Shown here: positions 14,472 through 23,482 of the stretch, piece by piece | Numbering within the stretch: position 1 is the first letter of the stretch | How the letters are laid out: each line of letters starts with the position of its first letter | Assembly (NCBI GenBank): GCA_029052085.1 | Contig: JAIDJS010000067.1 | Span: 1-24,305, forward strand | DNA length: 24,305 nt | Source: Eubacterium sp. | Lineage (GTDB): Bacteria; Bacillota; Clostridia; Oscillospirales; Acutalibacteraceae | Reading direction: 5' to 3' | Notes under the pieces: generated by a model | What the model saw: the letters and a program-made list of their open reading frames with translations, nothing else | Databases searched by the model: none | Told to the model about the DNA's origin: nothing | Translations under genes and position numbers: made by a program

Positions 14472-15242
14472 TTACCATTTTTTCTGTTTCTTAAGAAACT
14501 CATCAGCAAACTTTTTGTATTCAAAGCTTGCTTTTGAATATTTTTCATAATAAATAACCGGCATTCCATAGCTTGGTGCCTCTGCAAGCTTAACGCTTCG
14601 AGGTATCATTGTTTTATATGCCTTATTCGGAAAATATTTGTTTACCTCATCTATTACCTGCTGTGTAAGCTTCAGACGGCTGTCATACATTGTATAGACA
14701 ACACCCTCCAGCTCTAAATGCTCATTGTAATACTGCTTAACCGTTCTTACGGTACTTAAAAGCTGGCTTAAACCCTCCAGTGCATAATATTCACACTGAA
14801 GCGGAACAATTAATGTATCTGATGCAGTTAACGCATTCAGACTTAATAATCCCAAGCTTGGCGGACAATCAATGATAATATAATCGAATTCCGCTACAAT
14901 CGGTGCCAATCCTTTTTTTAAGGCGGTGTACCGCTCATCCGATTCCGCAAGCTCCAGCTCAGCTCCTGCAAGATTCATTGTTGCCGGCAGAATAAAAAGA
15001 TTTTTAAATTCCGTTTGCATCATAATGTCTTTTGCAGGCACTTTATTTATCAGCATATCATAAGTAGAATTTGCAATAACTGCCTTATCTATTCCTACTC
15101 CGCTTGTTGAATTACCCTGCGGATCAATATCAACAAGAAGTGTTTTTTTTCCTTTATGTCCAAGTGCGGCAGCAAAGTTTACACAAGTTGTTGTTTTGCC
15201 TACTCCGCCCTTTTGATTGAATATGGATACGGTTTTTCCCAT
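14472..15242 (-). CDS. soj: Chromosome-partitioning ATPase ParA / Soj
   Basis: Deviant Walker ATPase that binds DNA as an ATP dimer and, with Spo0J, acts in origin segregation and replication control. 256 residues with deviant Walker A KGGVGKTT (11-18, signature Lys11), the LLVDIDPQGN motif (Asp40) and IIIDCPPSLG. An in-frame ATG at 15293 would add 17 residues, but GGAGGTG five bases before the ATG at 15240-15242 gives the normal start MGKTVSIFNQKGG. First gene of soj-parB-serS, with a clear promoter (15265-15293) and a parS site immediately upstream. Confidence 0.96.
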   Translation of the reverse strand: MGKTVSIFNQKGGVGKTTTCVNFAAALGHKGKKTLLVDIDPQGNSTSGVGIDKAVIANSTYDMLINKVPAKDIMMQTEFKNLFILPATMNLAGAELELAESDERYTALKKGLAPIVAEFDYIIIDCPPSLGLLSLNALTASDTLIVPLQCEYYALEGLSQLLSTVRTVKQYYNEHLELEGVVYTMYDSRLKLTQQVIDEVNKYFPNKAYKTMIPRSVKLAEAPSYGMPVIYYEKYSKASFEYKKFADEFLKKQKKW

Positions 15243-15264
15243 AGCTGCACCTCCATTAAAATAC

Positions 15265-15293
15265 ATTATATAATATAATTCTCTTTTTATCAA
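15265..15293 (-). promoter_or_regulatory. Promoter of soj-parB-serS
   Basis: TTGATA (15288-15293) and TATAAT (15265-15270), spacer 17, minus strand. The parS site at 15306-15321 ends 12 bases upstream of the -35 box, so ParB or Noc bound there could affect transcription. Confidence 0.8.
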
Positions 15294-15305
15294 TAAAAAT
15301 AAGAA

Positions 15306-15321
15306 TGTTTCATGTGAAACA
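15306..15321. other. parS site 1
   Basis: TGTTTCATGTGAAACA matches the bacterial parS consensus TGTTNCACGTGAAACA at all but one specified base (T for C in the central CACGTG, breaking the palindrome there). It is the expected loading site for ParB. Confidence 0.88.
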
Positions 15322-15346
15322 TTTTAAAAATTTTTAATGAATTGTG

Positions 15347-15374
15347 TTGACAGAATGATATCCAACAATATATA
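15347..15374 (+). promoter_or_regulatory. Possible orphan promoter pointing away from soj
   Basis: TTGACA (15347-15352) and TATATA (15369-15374), spacer 16, on the + strand where no + gene follows. A transcript would run across parS site 2 toward the hairpin at 15493-15519. It could make a short RNA of about 140 bases or be chance. Confidence 0.35.
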
Positions 15375-15385
15375 GATGCCCGAGT

Positions 15386-15401
15386 TGTTTCACGTGAAAC
15401 A
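15386..15401. other. parS site 2
   Basis: TGTTTCACGTGAAACA is a perfect 16-base palindrome matching the parS consensus throughout. Confidence 0.95.
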
Positions 15402-15492
15402 ATTTACTGTTTATCAGCACTTCATAAGCTCAGACTGATTTTGAAATATAACATAAAAGTATTAAATTTGCTTAATTGTCCTTAAAATGCAG

Positions 15493-15531
15493 AATAGCCT
15501 ACCAAAACGGCAGGCTATTCCACGTGATGAA
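15493..15531. other. Hairpin overlapping a degenerate parS-like site
   Basis: AATAGCCT (15493-15500) pairs with AGGCTATT (15512-15519). The 3' arm runs into TATTCCACGTGATGAA (15516-15531), 12/16 identical to the Bacillus parS site TGTTCCACGTGAAACA. It may be a second terminator for noc on the minus strand, though its U-tract is weak, and perhaps a weak ParB or Noc site. Confidence 0.4.
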
Positions 15532-15547
15532 AAGAGGAGAATATGTT

Positions 15548-15565
15548 AAAACGGTTTCCCGTTTT
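15548..15565 (-). terminator. Terminator-like hairpin at the end of noc
   Basis: AAAACGG-loop-CCGTTTT, a perfect 7-bp stem overlapping the noc stop codon, followed on the minus strand by AACATATT. A short stem and U-tract make it only a moderate terminator. Confidence 0.5.
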
Positions 15566-16394
15566 AAGCAGTTTGAGGTGCTTCCTTTTCCGAAAGCACA
15601 GCTTGCTCACTACTCTGAGCATTCTTAGGTATTCTTATATTAAATTCAATATACTCATCAGTTTCAGTTTTATTGCTTTCAGCAGGTATTCCTGCCTCAA
15701 TCATTGTGTGAATTGCTTTATTCACTGTATTTACAAAGATTCTGACATCCTTAAATATTTTAACAACGTTTTTTGGCTTTTTCGGCCTGTTTCCTGTTAA
15801 AGCAGCAATATATGCCTCTGTTTGCTCAACATTAAGCTTTTTCTCTTTAACAGTATTAAGCACCTGCCACATCTGCTCCTCGCTTTCGCATTTCAGCAAG
15901 GCTCTGGCATGTCGCTCGGTCAAATTTTCTTTTTCAATAAAATATCTGATGTCTATCGGAAGCTTCAGAATTCTAAGCTTGTTTGAAAGAGCACTCTGGC
16001 TTTTTCCAAGTTTTTTTGAAATCTGTTCCTGTGTTAAGTTAAAGTGGCTCTGCATATGGGCAATTGCCTGTGCTTCTTCAAAGAAGCTTAAATCTGCTCT
16101 TTGAATGTTTTCAAGCACGGAATATATTGCGCTTTCCTCATAGTCGCAGTCAACAACAAGGCAGGGCACCGTCTGCATATTTGCAAGTATCGATGCGCGA
16201 AGTCTTCGTTCCCCTGCAATAATTTCAAAATAATCACTGTTATTTATCCGTCTTGCAAGCAAGGGCTGAAGAACACCGTTTTCCTTTATGGATTCAGCAA
16301 GGCTCAGCAGTTCTTCGGATTTAAACTGCTTTCTTGGCTGATAGGGGTTGGGCAGCAGCTTTTCGGTTGGTATTCTCAATACTTCTTCAGACAT
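15564..16394 (-). CDS. noc: ParB-family nucleoid occlusion protein Noc
   Basis: ParB paralogue of the Noc type, 276 residues. The CTPase domain shows GERRLRAS (61-68) and ENIQRADLSFFEEA (95-108), the helix-turn-helix follows (LTQEQISKKLGKSQSALSNKL, about 120-140), and the C-terminus VRIFVNTVNKAIHTMIEAGI...EYIEFNIRIPK matches the Noc-specific end rather than Spo0J. It starts directly with the ParB core: the N-terminal amphipathic helix that tethers Bacillus Noc to the membrane is missing, and no in-frame start lies upstream of the ATG that AGGAG/GAGG marks. Gene position between rsmG and soj is that of noc in Firmicutes. Alternatively it serves as a second ParB. Confidence 0.9.
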   Translation of the reverse strand: MSEEVLRIPTEKLLPNPYQPRKQFKSEELLSLAESIKENGVLQPLLARRINNSDYFEIIAGERRLRASILANMQTVPCLVVDCDYEESAIYSVLENIQRADLSFFEEAQAIAHMQSHFNLTQEQISKKLGKSQSALSNKLRILKLPIDIRYFIEKENLTERHARALLKCESEEQMWQVLNTVKEKKLNVEQTEAYIAALTGNRPKKPKNVVKIFKDVRIFVNTVNKAIHTMIEAGIPAESNKTETDEYIEFNIRIPKNAQSSEQAVLSEKEAPQTA

Positions 16395-16440
16395 CTTGTC
16401 CTCAACTCCTTGGCTACTATAATACCATAAAGTTTAACAT

Positions 16441-16474
16441 AAAAAAAGGATTTCTCATCAAGAAAAATCCTTTT
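16441..16474 (-). terminator. Intrinsic terminator of mnmE-mnmG-rsmG
   Basis: AAAAGGATTT (16465-16474 read on minus) pairs with AAATCCTTTT (16444-16453), 10 bp, followed by further Ts (seven in all). It lies between rsmG and noc, so noc needs its own promoter within the 46 bases 16395-16440; a TATTAT is visible there but no convincing -35. Confidence 0.85.
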
Positions 16475-16496
16475 AAATCGACAATTATTAGCAAAA

Positions 16497-17201
16497 TCAG
16501 AGCGGTCTGCTTGTTATTTTCTTAGACCTTCGCGGATATTTTGACGAAGTTTGCGAAATCTTCCTTATTAAAATAAGATTTCTGCTGTCTCCACCATATA
16601 GTTTAAGTGAAACAACACGTTCGATTTCTCCGCCCATCTCCTTAATCGCATTCGCACCAAGCTCTGTTTCATCGTCAGCACCTTTCATGGAAATATAGCT
16701 TCCATTCACTTTTACGAACGGAAGGCAGTATTCCGCAAGAACATTAAGCGGTGCAACCGCACGGGTAAACGCATAATCATATTGCTCCCGAAATTCCGGC
16801 ATATTTCCAAATTCCTCTGCTCTGCCATGAACAAGGCTTCCGTCAAGCCCAAGCTCGTCAAGAACAGCATCTATGAATTTAAGCCTTTTTTCAAGTGCAT
16901 CAAAAAAGGTTATATCCAGATCCGGTCTTGCTATAAGCAGCGGCAGACTCGGAAAGCCCGCACCGCAGCCTACATCAATCATTTTTGCATTCTCTTCAAT
17001 ATCAAAATATGAAAGTGGTGTAATACTGTCAATAAAATGCTTAATTACAATGTCCGTCGGTTCCGTTATCGCAGTTAAATTCATCTTTTTATTCCACGCA
17101 ACAAGCATCTCGGCAAACAAATCAAATCTGTTTAACGCTTCATTGTCAAGATGAACACTTATTTTTTCAGCTTCCTGTTTTAAAAAATCTGTATCAATCA
17201 T
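16497..17201 (-). CDS. rsmG: 16S rRNA (guanine527-N7)-methyltransferase
   Basis: SAM-dependent methyltransferase (formerly GidB) that modifies G527 of 16S rRNA. 234 residues with [21 protein letters not shown] (40-60), the SAM loop [13 protein letters not shown] (76-88), and [23 protein letters not shown]. The start ATG overlaps the mnmG stop (ATGA, 17198-17201). A basic tail [16 protein letters not shown] extends beyond the core and shows no motif. Loss of this gene in other bacteria gives low-level streptomycin resistance. Confidence 0.95.
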   Translation of the reverse strand: MIDTDFLKQEAEKISVHLDNEALNRFDLFAEMLVAWNKKMNLTAITEPTDIVIKHFIDSITPLSYFDIEENAKMIDVGCGAGFPSLPLLIARPDLDITFFDALEKRLKFIDAVLDELGLDGSLVHGRAEEFGNMPEFREQYDYAFTRAVAPLNVLAEYCLPFVKVNGSYISMKGADDETELGANAIKEMGGEIERVVSLKLYGGDSRNLILIRKISQTSSKYPRRSKKITSRPL

Positions 17202-19063
17202 AAGCTCTCCAATATAATATTCAGTGCGGTTATATCTGCCGGATTAACGCCGCTGATTCGGCTTGCCTGCCCCAAATTCTGAGGTCTGATTTTGGAAAGC
17301 TTCTCAACAGCCTCTAATCTTAAGCCCTTCAAGGATTTGTAATCAAGGGTTTCGGGGATTTTTTTACATTCAATGCGGCGCATTTCCTTAATCTGCTGTT
17401 CCTGCCTTACAATATAACCCTCATACTTAACAGCTATTTCAACCTGCTCAAAAACCTCATAGGGATAATCGGGTCGTTCCATATCTACCGGCTTTAAATC
17501 CTTATAGGTTACCTGCGGTCTTTTAAGCAGCTCAATCATCTTACATCCTTTTGCAAGAGGAGCGGTATTGCATTTCTCAAGAATCTGCTGAAGCTCTTCG
17601 TTTGCGTGAAGAGAGGTTTCCTTTATTCTCTTTGTTTCATCGGCAACCATTTTCTGCTTTTCAAGAAAGGTATTGTATCTTTCCTCGCTTATCAAGCCAA
17701 TTTCGTAACCAATTGGTGTCAATCGAACATCCGCATTGTCCTGTCTGAGCACAAGGCGGTATTCACTTCGGCTGGTCATCATTCTGTATGGATCAGAACA
17801 GCCCTTGGTTATAAGATCGTCAATAAGCGTTCCGATATAGGAGCCGCCACGATCCAGTATAAGCGGCTCTCTGCCCTGAATTTTAAGTGCGGCATTAATT
17901 CCGGCAACAAGTCCCTGCGCTGCCGCTTCTTCATAACCGCTTGAGCCGTTAAACTGACCGGCTCCGTACAAGCCCTCAATATCATTGAATTCAAGTGTTG
18001 CTTTCAAGGCAGTAGGATCAACGCAGTCATATTCAATTGCATATGCCGTACGCATAACCTGTGCGTTTTCAAGCCCCGGAATTGTATGAATAAAATCAAG
18101 CTGAACATCCTCCGGCAAAGAGGAAGACAAACCCTGCAAATACATTTCTTCCGTTTCAAGACCGCAGGGCTCAATGAAAAGCTGATGCCTTTCCTTATCA
18201 GCAAAGCGAACAATTTTATCCTCAAAGCTTGGACAATAACGAGGACCCTTACCCTCAATCTTTCCGCTGTACATCGGGGAACGATGAAGATTTTTAAGAA
18301 TAACCTCTTTTGTTTTTTCATTTGTGTATGTGATATGGCACGCAACCTTGTTTTCAGGTGCAGTTTCTGTTTCAAAGCTGAACGGAACCGTATGTTCATC
18401 TCCAAGCTGGATATCCGTTTTTGAAAAATCAACGCTCTGTCTGTTTACACGGCTGGGCGTACCTGTTTTAAATCTTCTCAAAGGAATGTTGAGTTTTTCA
18501 AGGCTTTTTGAAAGCGCTGTGGCAGGGAACATTCCGTCAGGGCCGCTTTCATAGGAAACCTCGCCGATATATATTCTGCCGCCAAGGAACGTTCCGGTTG
18601 CAATGATAACCGCCTTTGCTTCAAAAACTGCATCAAGCTTTGTTTTTGCACACCAGACACCATCTTCACGCCTCATCAAATCAACGATTTCCGCCTGTCT
18701 TACATCCAGATTTTCTTCAAGCTCCAGAATATGTTTCATCCCTTTTGAATATTCGCGCCTGTCTATCTGCGCACGAAGAGAGTGAACGGCAGGTCCTTTT
18801 CCAAGATTCAGCATACGGCTCTGCAGGCAGTATTTATCTGCCGCCTTTCCCATTTCGCCGCCGAGTGCATCAATTTCACGAACAAGATGCCCCTTTGAGG
18901 TACCGCCGATAGACGGATTACACGGCATATTTCCAATCCAGTCAAGATTAATTGTAAAAACAGCCGTTTTACATCCAAGACGTGCTGAAGCAAGCCCTGC
19001 CTCAATTCCGGCATGACCTGCTCCGATAACAATAACATCATATTTTCCTGCAAAATATTCCAT
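17198..19063 (-). CDS. mnmG: tRNA uridine-5-carboxymethylaminomethyl modification enzyme MnmG
   Basis: FAD- and NADH-dependent partner of MnmE that installs the cmnm5 group on wobble U34 of certain tRNAs. The 621-residue length fits the family (629 in E. coli). It shows the dinucleotide fold [19 protein letters not shown] (12-30), [33 protein letters not shown], the [12 protein letters not shown] and [29 protein letters not shown] regions, and the C-terminal [14 protein letters not shown]. It lies three bases after mnmE and overlaps rsmG by four bases, so the three are one operon. Confidence 0.97.
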   Translation of the reverse strand: MEYFAGKYDVIVIGAGHAGIEAGLASARLGCKTAVFTINLDWIGNMPCNPSIGGTSKGHLVREIDALGGEMGKAADKYCLQSRMLNLGKGPAVHSLRAQIDRREYSKGMKHILELEENLDVRQAEIVDLMRREDGVWCAKTKLDAVFEAKAVIIATGTFLGGRIYIGEVSYESGPDGMFPATALSKSLEKLNIPLRRFKTGTPSRVNRQSVDFSKTDIQLGDEHTVPFSFETETAPENKVACHITYTNEKTKEVILKNLHRSPMYSGKIEGKGPRYCPSFEDKIVRFADKERHQLFIEPCGLETEEMYLQGLSSSLPEDVQLDFIHTIPGLENAQVMRTAYAIEYDCVDPTALKATLEFNDIEGLYGAGQFNGSSGYEEAAAQGLVAGINAALKIQGREPLILDRGGSYIGTLIDDLITKGCSDPYRMMTSRSEYRLVLRQDNADVRLTPIGYEIGLISEERYNTFLEKQKMVADETKRIKETSLHANEELQQILEKCNTAPLAKGCKMIELLKRPQVTYKDLKPVDMERPDYPYEVFEQVEIAVKYEGYIVRQEQQIKEMRRIECKKIPETLDYKSLKGLRLEAVEKLSKIRPQNLGQASRISGVNPADITALNIILESL

Positions 19064-19066
19064 AAC

Positions 19067-20443
19067 TTATTTTCCTACACAAAATCTACTGAAAATATTA
19101 TTCACAATCTCAATATTAGCCTTTCTTCCCGTCAGAGAAAGCAGCTCATCAATCGCAGAATCAACAAGAACATTAACCGCATCCCTCGTTACGCCTGCAA
19201 TCAGACAGGTATGCGCCTCAAAACAATAGTTCATTGCATTTGTACAGCATACCTTCTGCCTTTGATTTGCAAGAATCGGTGCTGATGTATCAAACTCAGC
19301 TGCACCAACAAGCTCTTTTATTGCTTCCTCAAGCTCCTTCGTGCTTTTGCTTTTTTTAGCACTGATAAAAATACACTTGTCAAACGCTGAGGTAATCACC
19401 TCAAGATCTGCTCTTTGCGTCAGATCAATTTTATTAATAACAGCAATGGCACGCTTTCCCCTGCAATGCTCAATCAGCTTCAAATCTTCTTTAATCAACG
19501 GTCGGTTGCTGTCAAAAACAGCAAGCACAAGCATTGCTTCATCCAGCTTTGCATATGCACGCTCAACACCGATGCTTTCAACAGCATCTCTTGTATTGCG
19601 AAGCCCTGCAGTATCACTGAGACGAAGAACAAGGCTTCCGAGCCGTACGCTTTCCTCAACAATATCTCTGGTTGTCCCCTCTATATTTGTAACAATACTT
19701 TTGTCCTTCCCTGCAAGCAGGTTCATCAGTGTGGATTTTCCTACATTCGGTCTTCCTACAATTGCAGTATCAATGCCCTGCACCATCGCCTGTCCGCTGT
19801 CATAATTAACAAGAAGCGATTTCAGCTCCCTTGCCGCATGAATAATGGTTTCGACGAGAGCCGTATCATCCATATCGGGAATTTCCTCATCAGGATAATC
19901 AACCCATGCAGCAAGATTTGCCGAACAATCCATAAGCGACTCAAGTATTCCGTTTATTTTATTGCTCAAAGAACCCTGAAGTGCATTGAACGAAGCCTGA
20001 ACCGAGGTTTCACCCTGAGCTGAAATCAAATCCGCAACACTCTCTGCCTGCGTTAAATCCATTTTTCCGTTTAAAAATGCTCTTTTGGTAAATTCGCCCG
20101 GCTCTGCAGGGACTGCTCCTGCATTTAAAACGGCTTCAAGGGTTTTTTCAACAATAAAAAGTCCGCCGTGAACCGAAAGCTCGCAGACATTCTCGCCTGT
20201 ATAGCTCTTTGGTGCACGGAAAACAAGTGCAACTGCGTTATCAAGCATTCTGCCGTCGGAAACTATATTACCGAATTTTGCTCTGTAGCCATCAAGATTT
20301 AAAAGAGAAGAGCCATCTGCCGCTTTGAATACTTTATCTGCTATTTCAATTGCTTTTTCGCCGCTTATACGAATAACACCAATCCCGCCTGCAGCATTTC
20401 CCGTTGCAACGGCAGCTATAGTTTTTTCCATTCCTCTGCTCAT
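19067..20443 (-). CDS. mnmE: tRNA modification GTPase MnmE
   Basis: GTPase (TrmE/ThdF) acting with MnmG on U34 of tRNA. 458 residues: an N-terminal formyl-THF-binding domain (TGNAAGGIGVIRISG, 14-28), a helical domain, a G domain with G1 GRPNVGKST (230-238), TTRD, DTAG (277-280) and NKID near 336, and the C-terminal catalytic FCVGK (the C-x-G-K motif). The start is uncertain: the ATG at 20443 follows AAAAGG with no spacer, and an ATG four codons later follows AGAGGA with none either. Separated from jag by a structured terminator. Confidence 0.96.
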   Translation of the reverse strand: MSRGMEKTIAAVATGNAAGGIGVIRISGEKAIEIADKVFKAADGSSLLNLDGYRAKFGNIVSDGRMLDNAVALVFRAPKSYTGENVCELSVHGGLFIVEKTLEAVLNAGAVPAEPGEFTKRAFLNGKMDLTQAESVADLISAQGETSVQASFNALQGSLSNKINGILESLMDCSANLAAWVDYPDEEIPDMDDTALVETIIHAARELKSLLVNYDSGQAMVQGIDTAIVGRPNVGKSTLMNLLAGKDKSIVTNIEGTTRDIVEESVRLGSLVLRLSDTAGLRNTRDAVESIGVERAYAKLDEAMLVLAVFDSNRPLIKEDLKLIEHCRGKRAIAVINKIDLTQRADLEVITSAFDKCIFISAKKSKSTKELEEAIKELVGAAEFDTSAPILANQRQKVCCTNAMNYCFEAHTCLIAGVTRDAVNVLVDSAIDELLSLTGRKANIEIVNNIFSRFCVGK

Positions 20444-20466
20444 CCTTTTCTGAAATATAAAATCCC

Positions 20467-20551
20467 AAAAAACGGCAGATTTTACTTCAGTTTATTAAAC
20501 CGCAATAAAATATTATTACGCAACGTTTCACAAACTGCTTATCTGCCGTTT
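20467..20551 (-). terminator. Long-stem terminator between jag and mnmE
   Basis: On the minus strand AAACGGCAGAT (20541-20551) pairs with ATCTGCCGTTT (20470-20480), followed by TTTTTT in all. The 60-base loop holds a second pair, CAGTTT with AAACTG (20532-20537 / 20488-20493), and a further AT-rich pairing, making an 82-base imperfect hairpin instead of an ordinary short terminator. Confidence 0.7.
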
Positions 20552-20560
20552 CATAATTTA

Positions 20561-21484
20561 TTAATCTTTTTTTACTTCGATTTTTCCGAATTTCGGTAAA
20601 TCTGCTCTGTCTGATTTCGGAGCAGTATTTTTAGCAGGCGTGCCGGAAGCACTGCTTCTGCGATAATTATTTCTGCCGCCGTTTGTTGACTGAAGCATAA
20701 CCTTTCTGTCCTGTCCGTATCCGACAGATAATGATTCAACACCATCAATTTCCTGAACGGTTGTGTGAATAATTCTTCTTTCATACGGATTCATAGGCTC
20801 AAAAGTATATCTTCTGCCTGTTTTTAAAACATAGTTAGCATTTTTGCGGGCAAGATTTCTGAGCGTTTCCATTCGCTTTTCACGATAATTGCCTACATCA
20901 ATTGTAACTCTTACATACTTATCACTGCTTTTTTTAACAGCAAGGCTTGTTAAATACTGAAGTGCATCCAGCGTTTCGCCGCGGCGGCCGATAATAATAC
21001 CGTAATCCTCGCAGTTGATTTCCATTTGAAGCACACCGTCTGCAACAGCACCTGTAACCTCAGCATCATCAATGTTCAATCCGCTGATCATATTCTTCAA
21101 ATAATTAACAGCAACGCTGATATCTACATCAGCTTCTGTAATCTTAACATTCTCCTCTGCCTTTGGAGCTTCAGCTTTTGGAGCAGATTTTTTCGGAGCT
21201 TCTTTTTTAACGGCCTCTTTTTTCGGCTGAGGCTTTTTATCTGCCTTTCTGTCAGCACGCTTTTGTACGTCTTTCTTCTGCTGCGGCTTCTTTTCTTTTC
21301 TGCCGTCCTCGTACCAAACCTTTACCTGCGCATCTTTTCCACCGAAAAGACCAAGCATTTTTTTCTTTGGTAAGGATATAATGTCAACATTTATATCAGC
21401 TAAAGCCGGAGCGTTAAGACCGGCTTTTGCAGCAGCTGTTGCTTCTTCAACAGTTTTGCCGGTTCCGATAAATTCCTTTATCAT
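20561..21484 (-). CDS. jag: RNA-binding protein Jag / KhpB (SpoIIIJ-associated)
   Basis: Cytosolic RNA-binding protein of the KhpB/EloR/Jag family, which controls cell elongation in streptococci with KhpA. 307 residues: Jag_N domain (1-55, FIGTGKTVEEATAAA...LGLFGG), a Lys/Pro/Ala-rich linker (about 62-112), KH domain (about 115-200) with IIIGRRGETLDALQYL, and an R3H domain (about 203-268) with NPYERRIIHTTVQEI. A basic, probably disordered tail follows. It starts 12 bases after the yidC stop; placement directly after yidC is the usual Firmicute arrangement. Confidence 0.94.
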   Translation of the reverse strand: MIKEFIGTGKTVEEATAAAKAGLNAPALADINVDIISLPKKKMLGLFGGKDAQVKVWYEDGRKEKKPQQKKDVQKRADRKADKKPQPKKEAVKKEAPKKSAPKAEAPKAEENVKITEADVDISVAVNYLKNMISGLNIDDAEVTGAVADGVLQMEINCEDYGIIIGRRGETLDALQYLTSLAVKKSSDKYVRVTIDVGNYREKRMETLRNLARKNANYVLKTGRRYTFEPMNPYERRIIHTTVQEIDGVESLSVGYGQDRKVMLQSTNGGRNNYRRSSASGTPAKNTAPKSDRADLPKFGKIEVKKD

Positions 21485-21496
21485 ACAATCCTCCGA

Positions 21497-22507
21497 TTAT
21501 TTAATTTTCTTGATATTTTCCTCTCTTGAGCGGCGCTCAATGGTGTTTTCAACCATAAGCTTTGCCTGGCTCTTTCTTGGAGGGAAGAATTTTGCAATAA
21601 ATACCTGCTGAATTATTGCAATAAGGTTTGAAATAATCCAGTAAAAACCAACCGCCGCAGGCACCTTGAATGCAATATATAATGAGAAAAGAGGCATCAT
21701 AAGCATCATAATCATCATCTGACTCATCTGCTGCGCCGCTGCAGGATTGTTTTTCTTTGAAATAAATGTAGAAATCAATGTTGATCCAAGAGATGTTATA
21801 AATGATAAAATCGGAACAATAACGATAATTCCGTCCTTCCAATGAGGAATTGCCGTCATATCAAGACTGCCTATATAAAGACCTGAACGGAAATTGTCTA
21901 TCGCAGTAATTTTATCAGCAGTAAACATATCAGGAAGCTTTGCAGCAACCGTATCTCTTAACGCATCCCAGTTTTCAAGAATGCCAAGCTGAAGATAATT
22001 TCCGGTATAATTTGCCTTTTCTAAAAGCTCAGTAATATATTCTGACTGATCGCCGATATTTCCGATACCGATAACATAAGAAAGAGGATAATAGATAATT
22101 CCGACAATACCCATAAGGAAAACCATCTGGAAAACCATAGGACCGCATCCCATCTGCATAGGGTTATGACCCTCTCTTGCATAGAGCTCCTGCATTTCCT
22201 CGTTCATTTTTGCCTGCATCTTCTGACGCTGCTTCGGATCACTGATTCCGCGAATGTTATATTTCTTCTGGATTTTTTGAATTTTTGGCTGTATTCTTGC
22301 ACTTTTTGCTGTTGTTTTCTGCTGATGAATATTGATAGGCAATAAAACCAATCTTGTTAAAACAGTAAACAAAATAATCGCAAGGAAATACTCGTTGCTG
22401 AGCATTTCAAGCAAAAAGTGCATACATTTACCGAAAAGCCAGTAAAGCGGCATAAATGGACCGCCGCCTGCCGACATTTTGAGTAAAATAGGACTAAGCA
22501 TATTCAT
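21497..22507 (-). CDS. yidC: Membrane protein insertase YidC / SpoIIIJ
   Basis: Oxa1-family insertase that places proteins into the cytoplasmic membrane alone or with SecYEG. 336 residues with the Gram-positive plan: the first core helix carries the groove arginine (TRLVLLP, Arg52), followed by a basic hairpin ([21 protein letters not shown]...), the conserved [17 protein letters not shown] helix, a larger external segment (about 150-220), and two or three C-terminal helices ([19 protein letters not shown]). No lipobox Cys or cleavable signal is evident at the N-terminus, unlike Bacillus SpoIIIJ. GAGGAAAC precedes the ATG, which overlaps the yidD stop by four bases. Confidence 0.95.
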   Translation of the reverse strand: MNMLSPILLKMSAGGGPFMPLYWLFGKCMHFLLEMLSNEYFLAIILFTVLTRLVLLPINIHQQKTTAKSARIQPKIQKIQKKYNIRGISDPKQRQKMQAKMNEEMQELYAREGHNPMQMGCGPMVFQMVFLMGIVGIIYYPLSYVIGIGNIGDQSEYITELLEKANYTGNYLQLGILENWDALRDTVAAKLPDMFTADKITAIDNFRSGLYIGSLDMTAIPHWKDGIIVIVPILSFITSLGSTLISTFISKKNNPAAAQQMSQMMIMMLMMPLFSLYIAFKVPAAVGFYWIISNLIAIIQQVFIAKFFPPRKSQAKLMVENTIERRSREENIKKIK

Positions 22508-22758
22508 TTAGTTTCCTCGTTTTTATTCTTTTTTGGAGGAACAGGATCGTAACCGCCTTTAAAAAAGGGATTGCACCTTAAAATTCTTCTTATTGCAAGA
22601 AGCGTACCCTTAAAAACCCCATGCACTTCTATTGCCTCAATAGCGTATTGAGAACAGGTTGGTACATAGCGGCAAGAGCCGTGTGAAAACCTTGGGCTTA
22701 ATGTTACCTGGTATGTACGGATAAGAAAAACAAACAGCTTCTTTATTGGATTTTTCAT
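22504..22758 (-). CDS. yidD: Membrane protein insertion efficiency factor YidD
   Basis: 84-residue amphipathic membrane-associated protein that helps YidC-dependent insertion. The diagnostic [36 protein letters not shown] is complete, including the three conserved Cys. It overlaps rnpA and yidC by four bases each (ATGA at both ends), so translation is coupled throughout. Confidence 0.95.
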   Translation of the reverse strand: MKNPIKKLFVFLIRTYQVTLSPRFSHGSCRYVPTCSQYAIEAIEVHGVFKGTLLAIRRILRCNPFFKGGYDPVPPKKNKNEETK

Positions 22759-23087
22759 TCGATTACCCCAAGCTGAAAAAGCTGCTTTTCCATATCTTCC
22801 AAAACCTTTTGCATTTTAACCTCTGTTGTTTTTGTCCGCGCAACAAAAACGATATCGCATCCGCATTTTATCCTGCCGTTCAGCTGATAATACGCTGCTC
22901 TTATAATTCGCCTTGCACGGTTTCTTTTCACTGCTTTACCGATTTTTTTACCGCTTGTTATTCCAACTCTTACTCTGCCGCTTCTGTTTTTCATAACATA
23001 TGTTACAAGGCAGGGAGAGGCTATGCTTTTTCCGCGGTAATATAAGCGGCGAAAATCCTTGTTTTCTTTTAAGGTGTTGATTTTCAC
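22755..23087 (-). CDS. rnpA: Ribonuclease P protein component
   Basis: Protein subunit of RNase P that helps the RNA subunit bind and cut the 5' leader of pre-tRNA. 110 residues; the RNR signature appears as [16 protein letters not shown], preceded by the [12 protein letters not shown] loop and the aromatic start [13 protein letters not shown]. The start codon is GTG (23085-23087), with AAAGGA eight bases upstream. It follows rpmH by 43 bases on the same transcript. Confidence 0.96.
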   Translation of the reverse strand: MKINTLKENKDFRRLYYRGKSIASPCLVTYVMKNRSGRVRVGITSGKKIGKAVKRNRARRIIRAAYYQLNGRIKCGCDIVFVARTKTTEVKMQKVLEDMEKQLFQLGVIE

Positions 23088-23130
23088 GATTTTGTTCCTT
23101 TAGCTCTGATTGGCGTTTACAGCTTATAAA

Positions 23131-23265
23131 TTAATATGAAAGCTGCTTTCTGCCCTTAGCGCGGCGTCTTGCCAAAACCTTTCTGCCGCTTCTTGTTGAC
23201 ATTCTTTTTCTGAAGCCATGTTCCTTCTGAGCGTGTCTTTTCTTTGGCTGAAATGTTCTTTTCAT
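23131..23265 (-). CDS. rpmH: 50S ribosomal protein L34
   Basis: Small basic ribosomal protein of 44 residues, beginning [18 protein letters not shown] and continuing with the conserved [23 protein letters not shown] at 23263-23265, TAA at 23131-23133, AGGTAGTG nine bases upstream of the start. First gene of rpmH-rnpA-yidD-yidC-jag. Its leader carries a small hairpin, CTGCAC paired with GTGCAG (23316-23333), of unknown meaning. Confidence 0.96.
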   Translation of the reverse strand: MKRTFQPKKRHAQKEHGFRKRMSTRSGRKVLARRRAKGRKQLSY

Positions 23266-23355
23266 TAAAATTCACTACCTTTCACAGACTAAACTTGTCT
23301 TAATCTTTATATTCTCTGCACGGTATAGTGCAGGCTCATACTAATAGCGATAAAC

Positions 23356-23385
23356 ATTATATTATATAATTCGCCAACTTGTCAA
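23356..23385 (-). promoter_or_regulatory. Promoter of the rpmH operon
   Basis: TTGACA (23380-23385) and TATAAT (23356-23361), spacer 18, both boxes at consensus on the minus strand. The leader to rpmH is about 85 bases. Confidence 0.85.
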
Positions 23386-23402
23386 CAGAAAATTAATAAA
23401 TC

Positions 23403-23431
23403 TTGTTTTTTTTAATATTATATATTATAAT
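23403..23431 (+). promoter_or_regulatory. Promoter of mtnN
   Basis: TTGTTT (23403-23408) and TATAAT (23426-23431), spacer 17, in a very AT-rich stretch, which lowers the certainty of the exact boxes. Confidence 0.55.
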
Positions 23432-23482
23432 AATACTACATATTGGGGCTTTTATTTTTTTAGCCACTAAAATTCTAAAGAG

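Noticed and set aside
15543..15800. Small + strand gene opposite the end of noc
   Set aside because: Overlaps noc antisense. GAGGAG precedes it by chance within the noc terminator region, and its product is a Phe/Ser/Arg-rich shadow.
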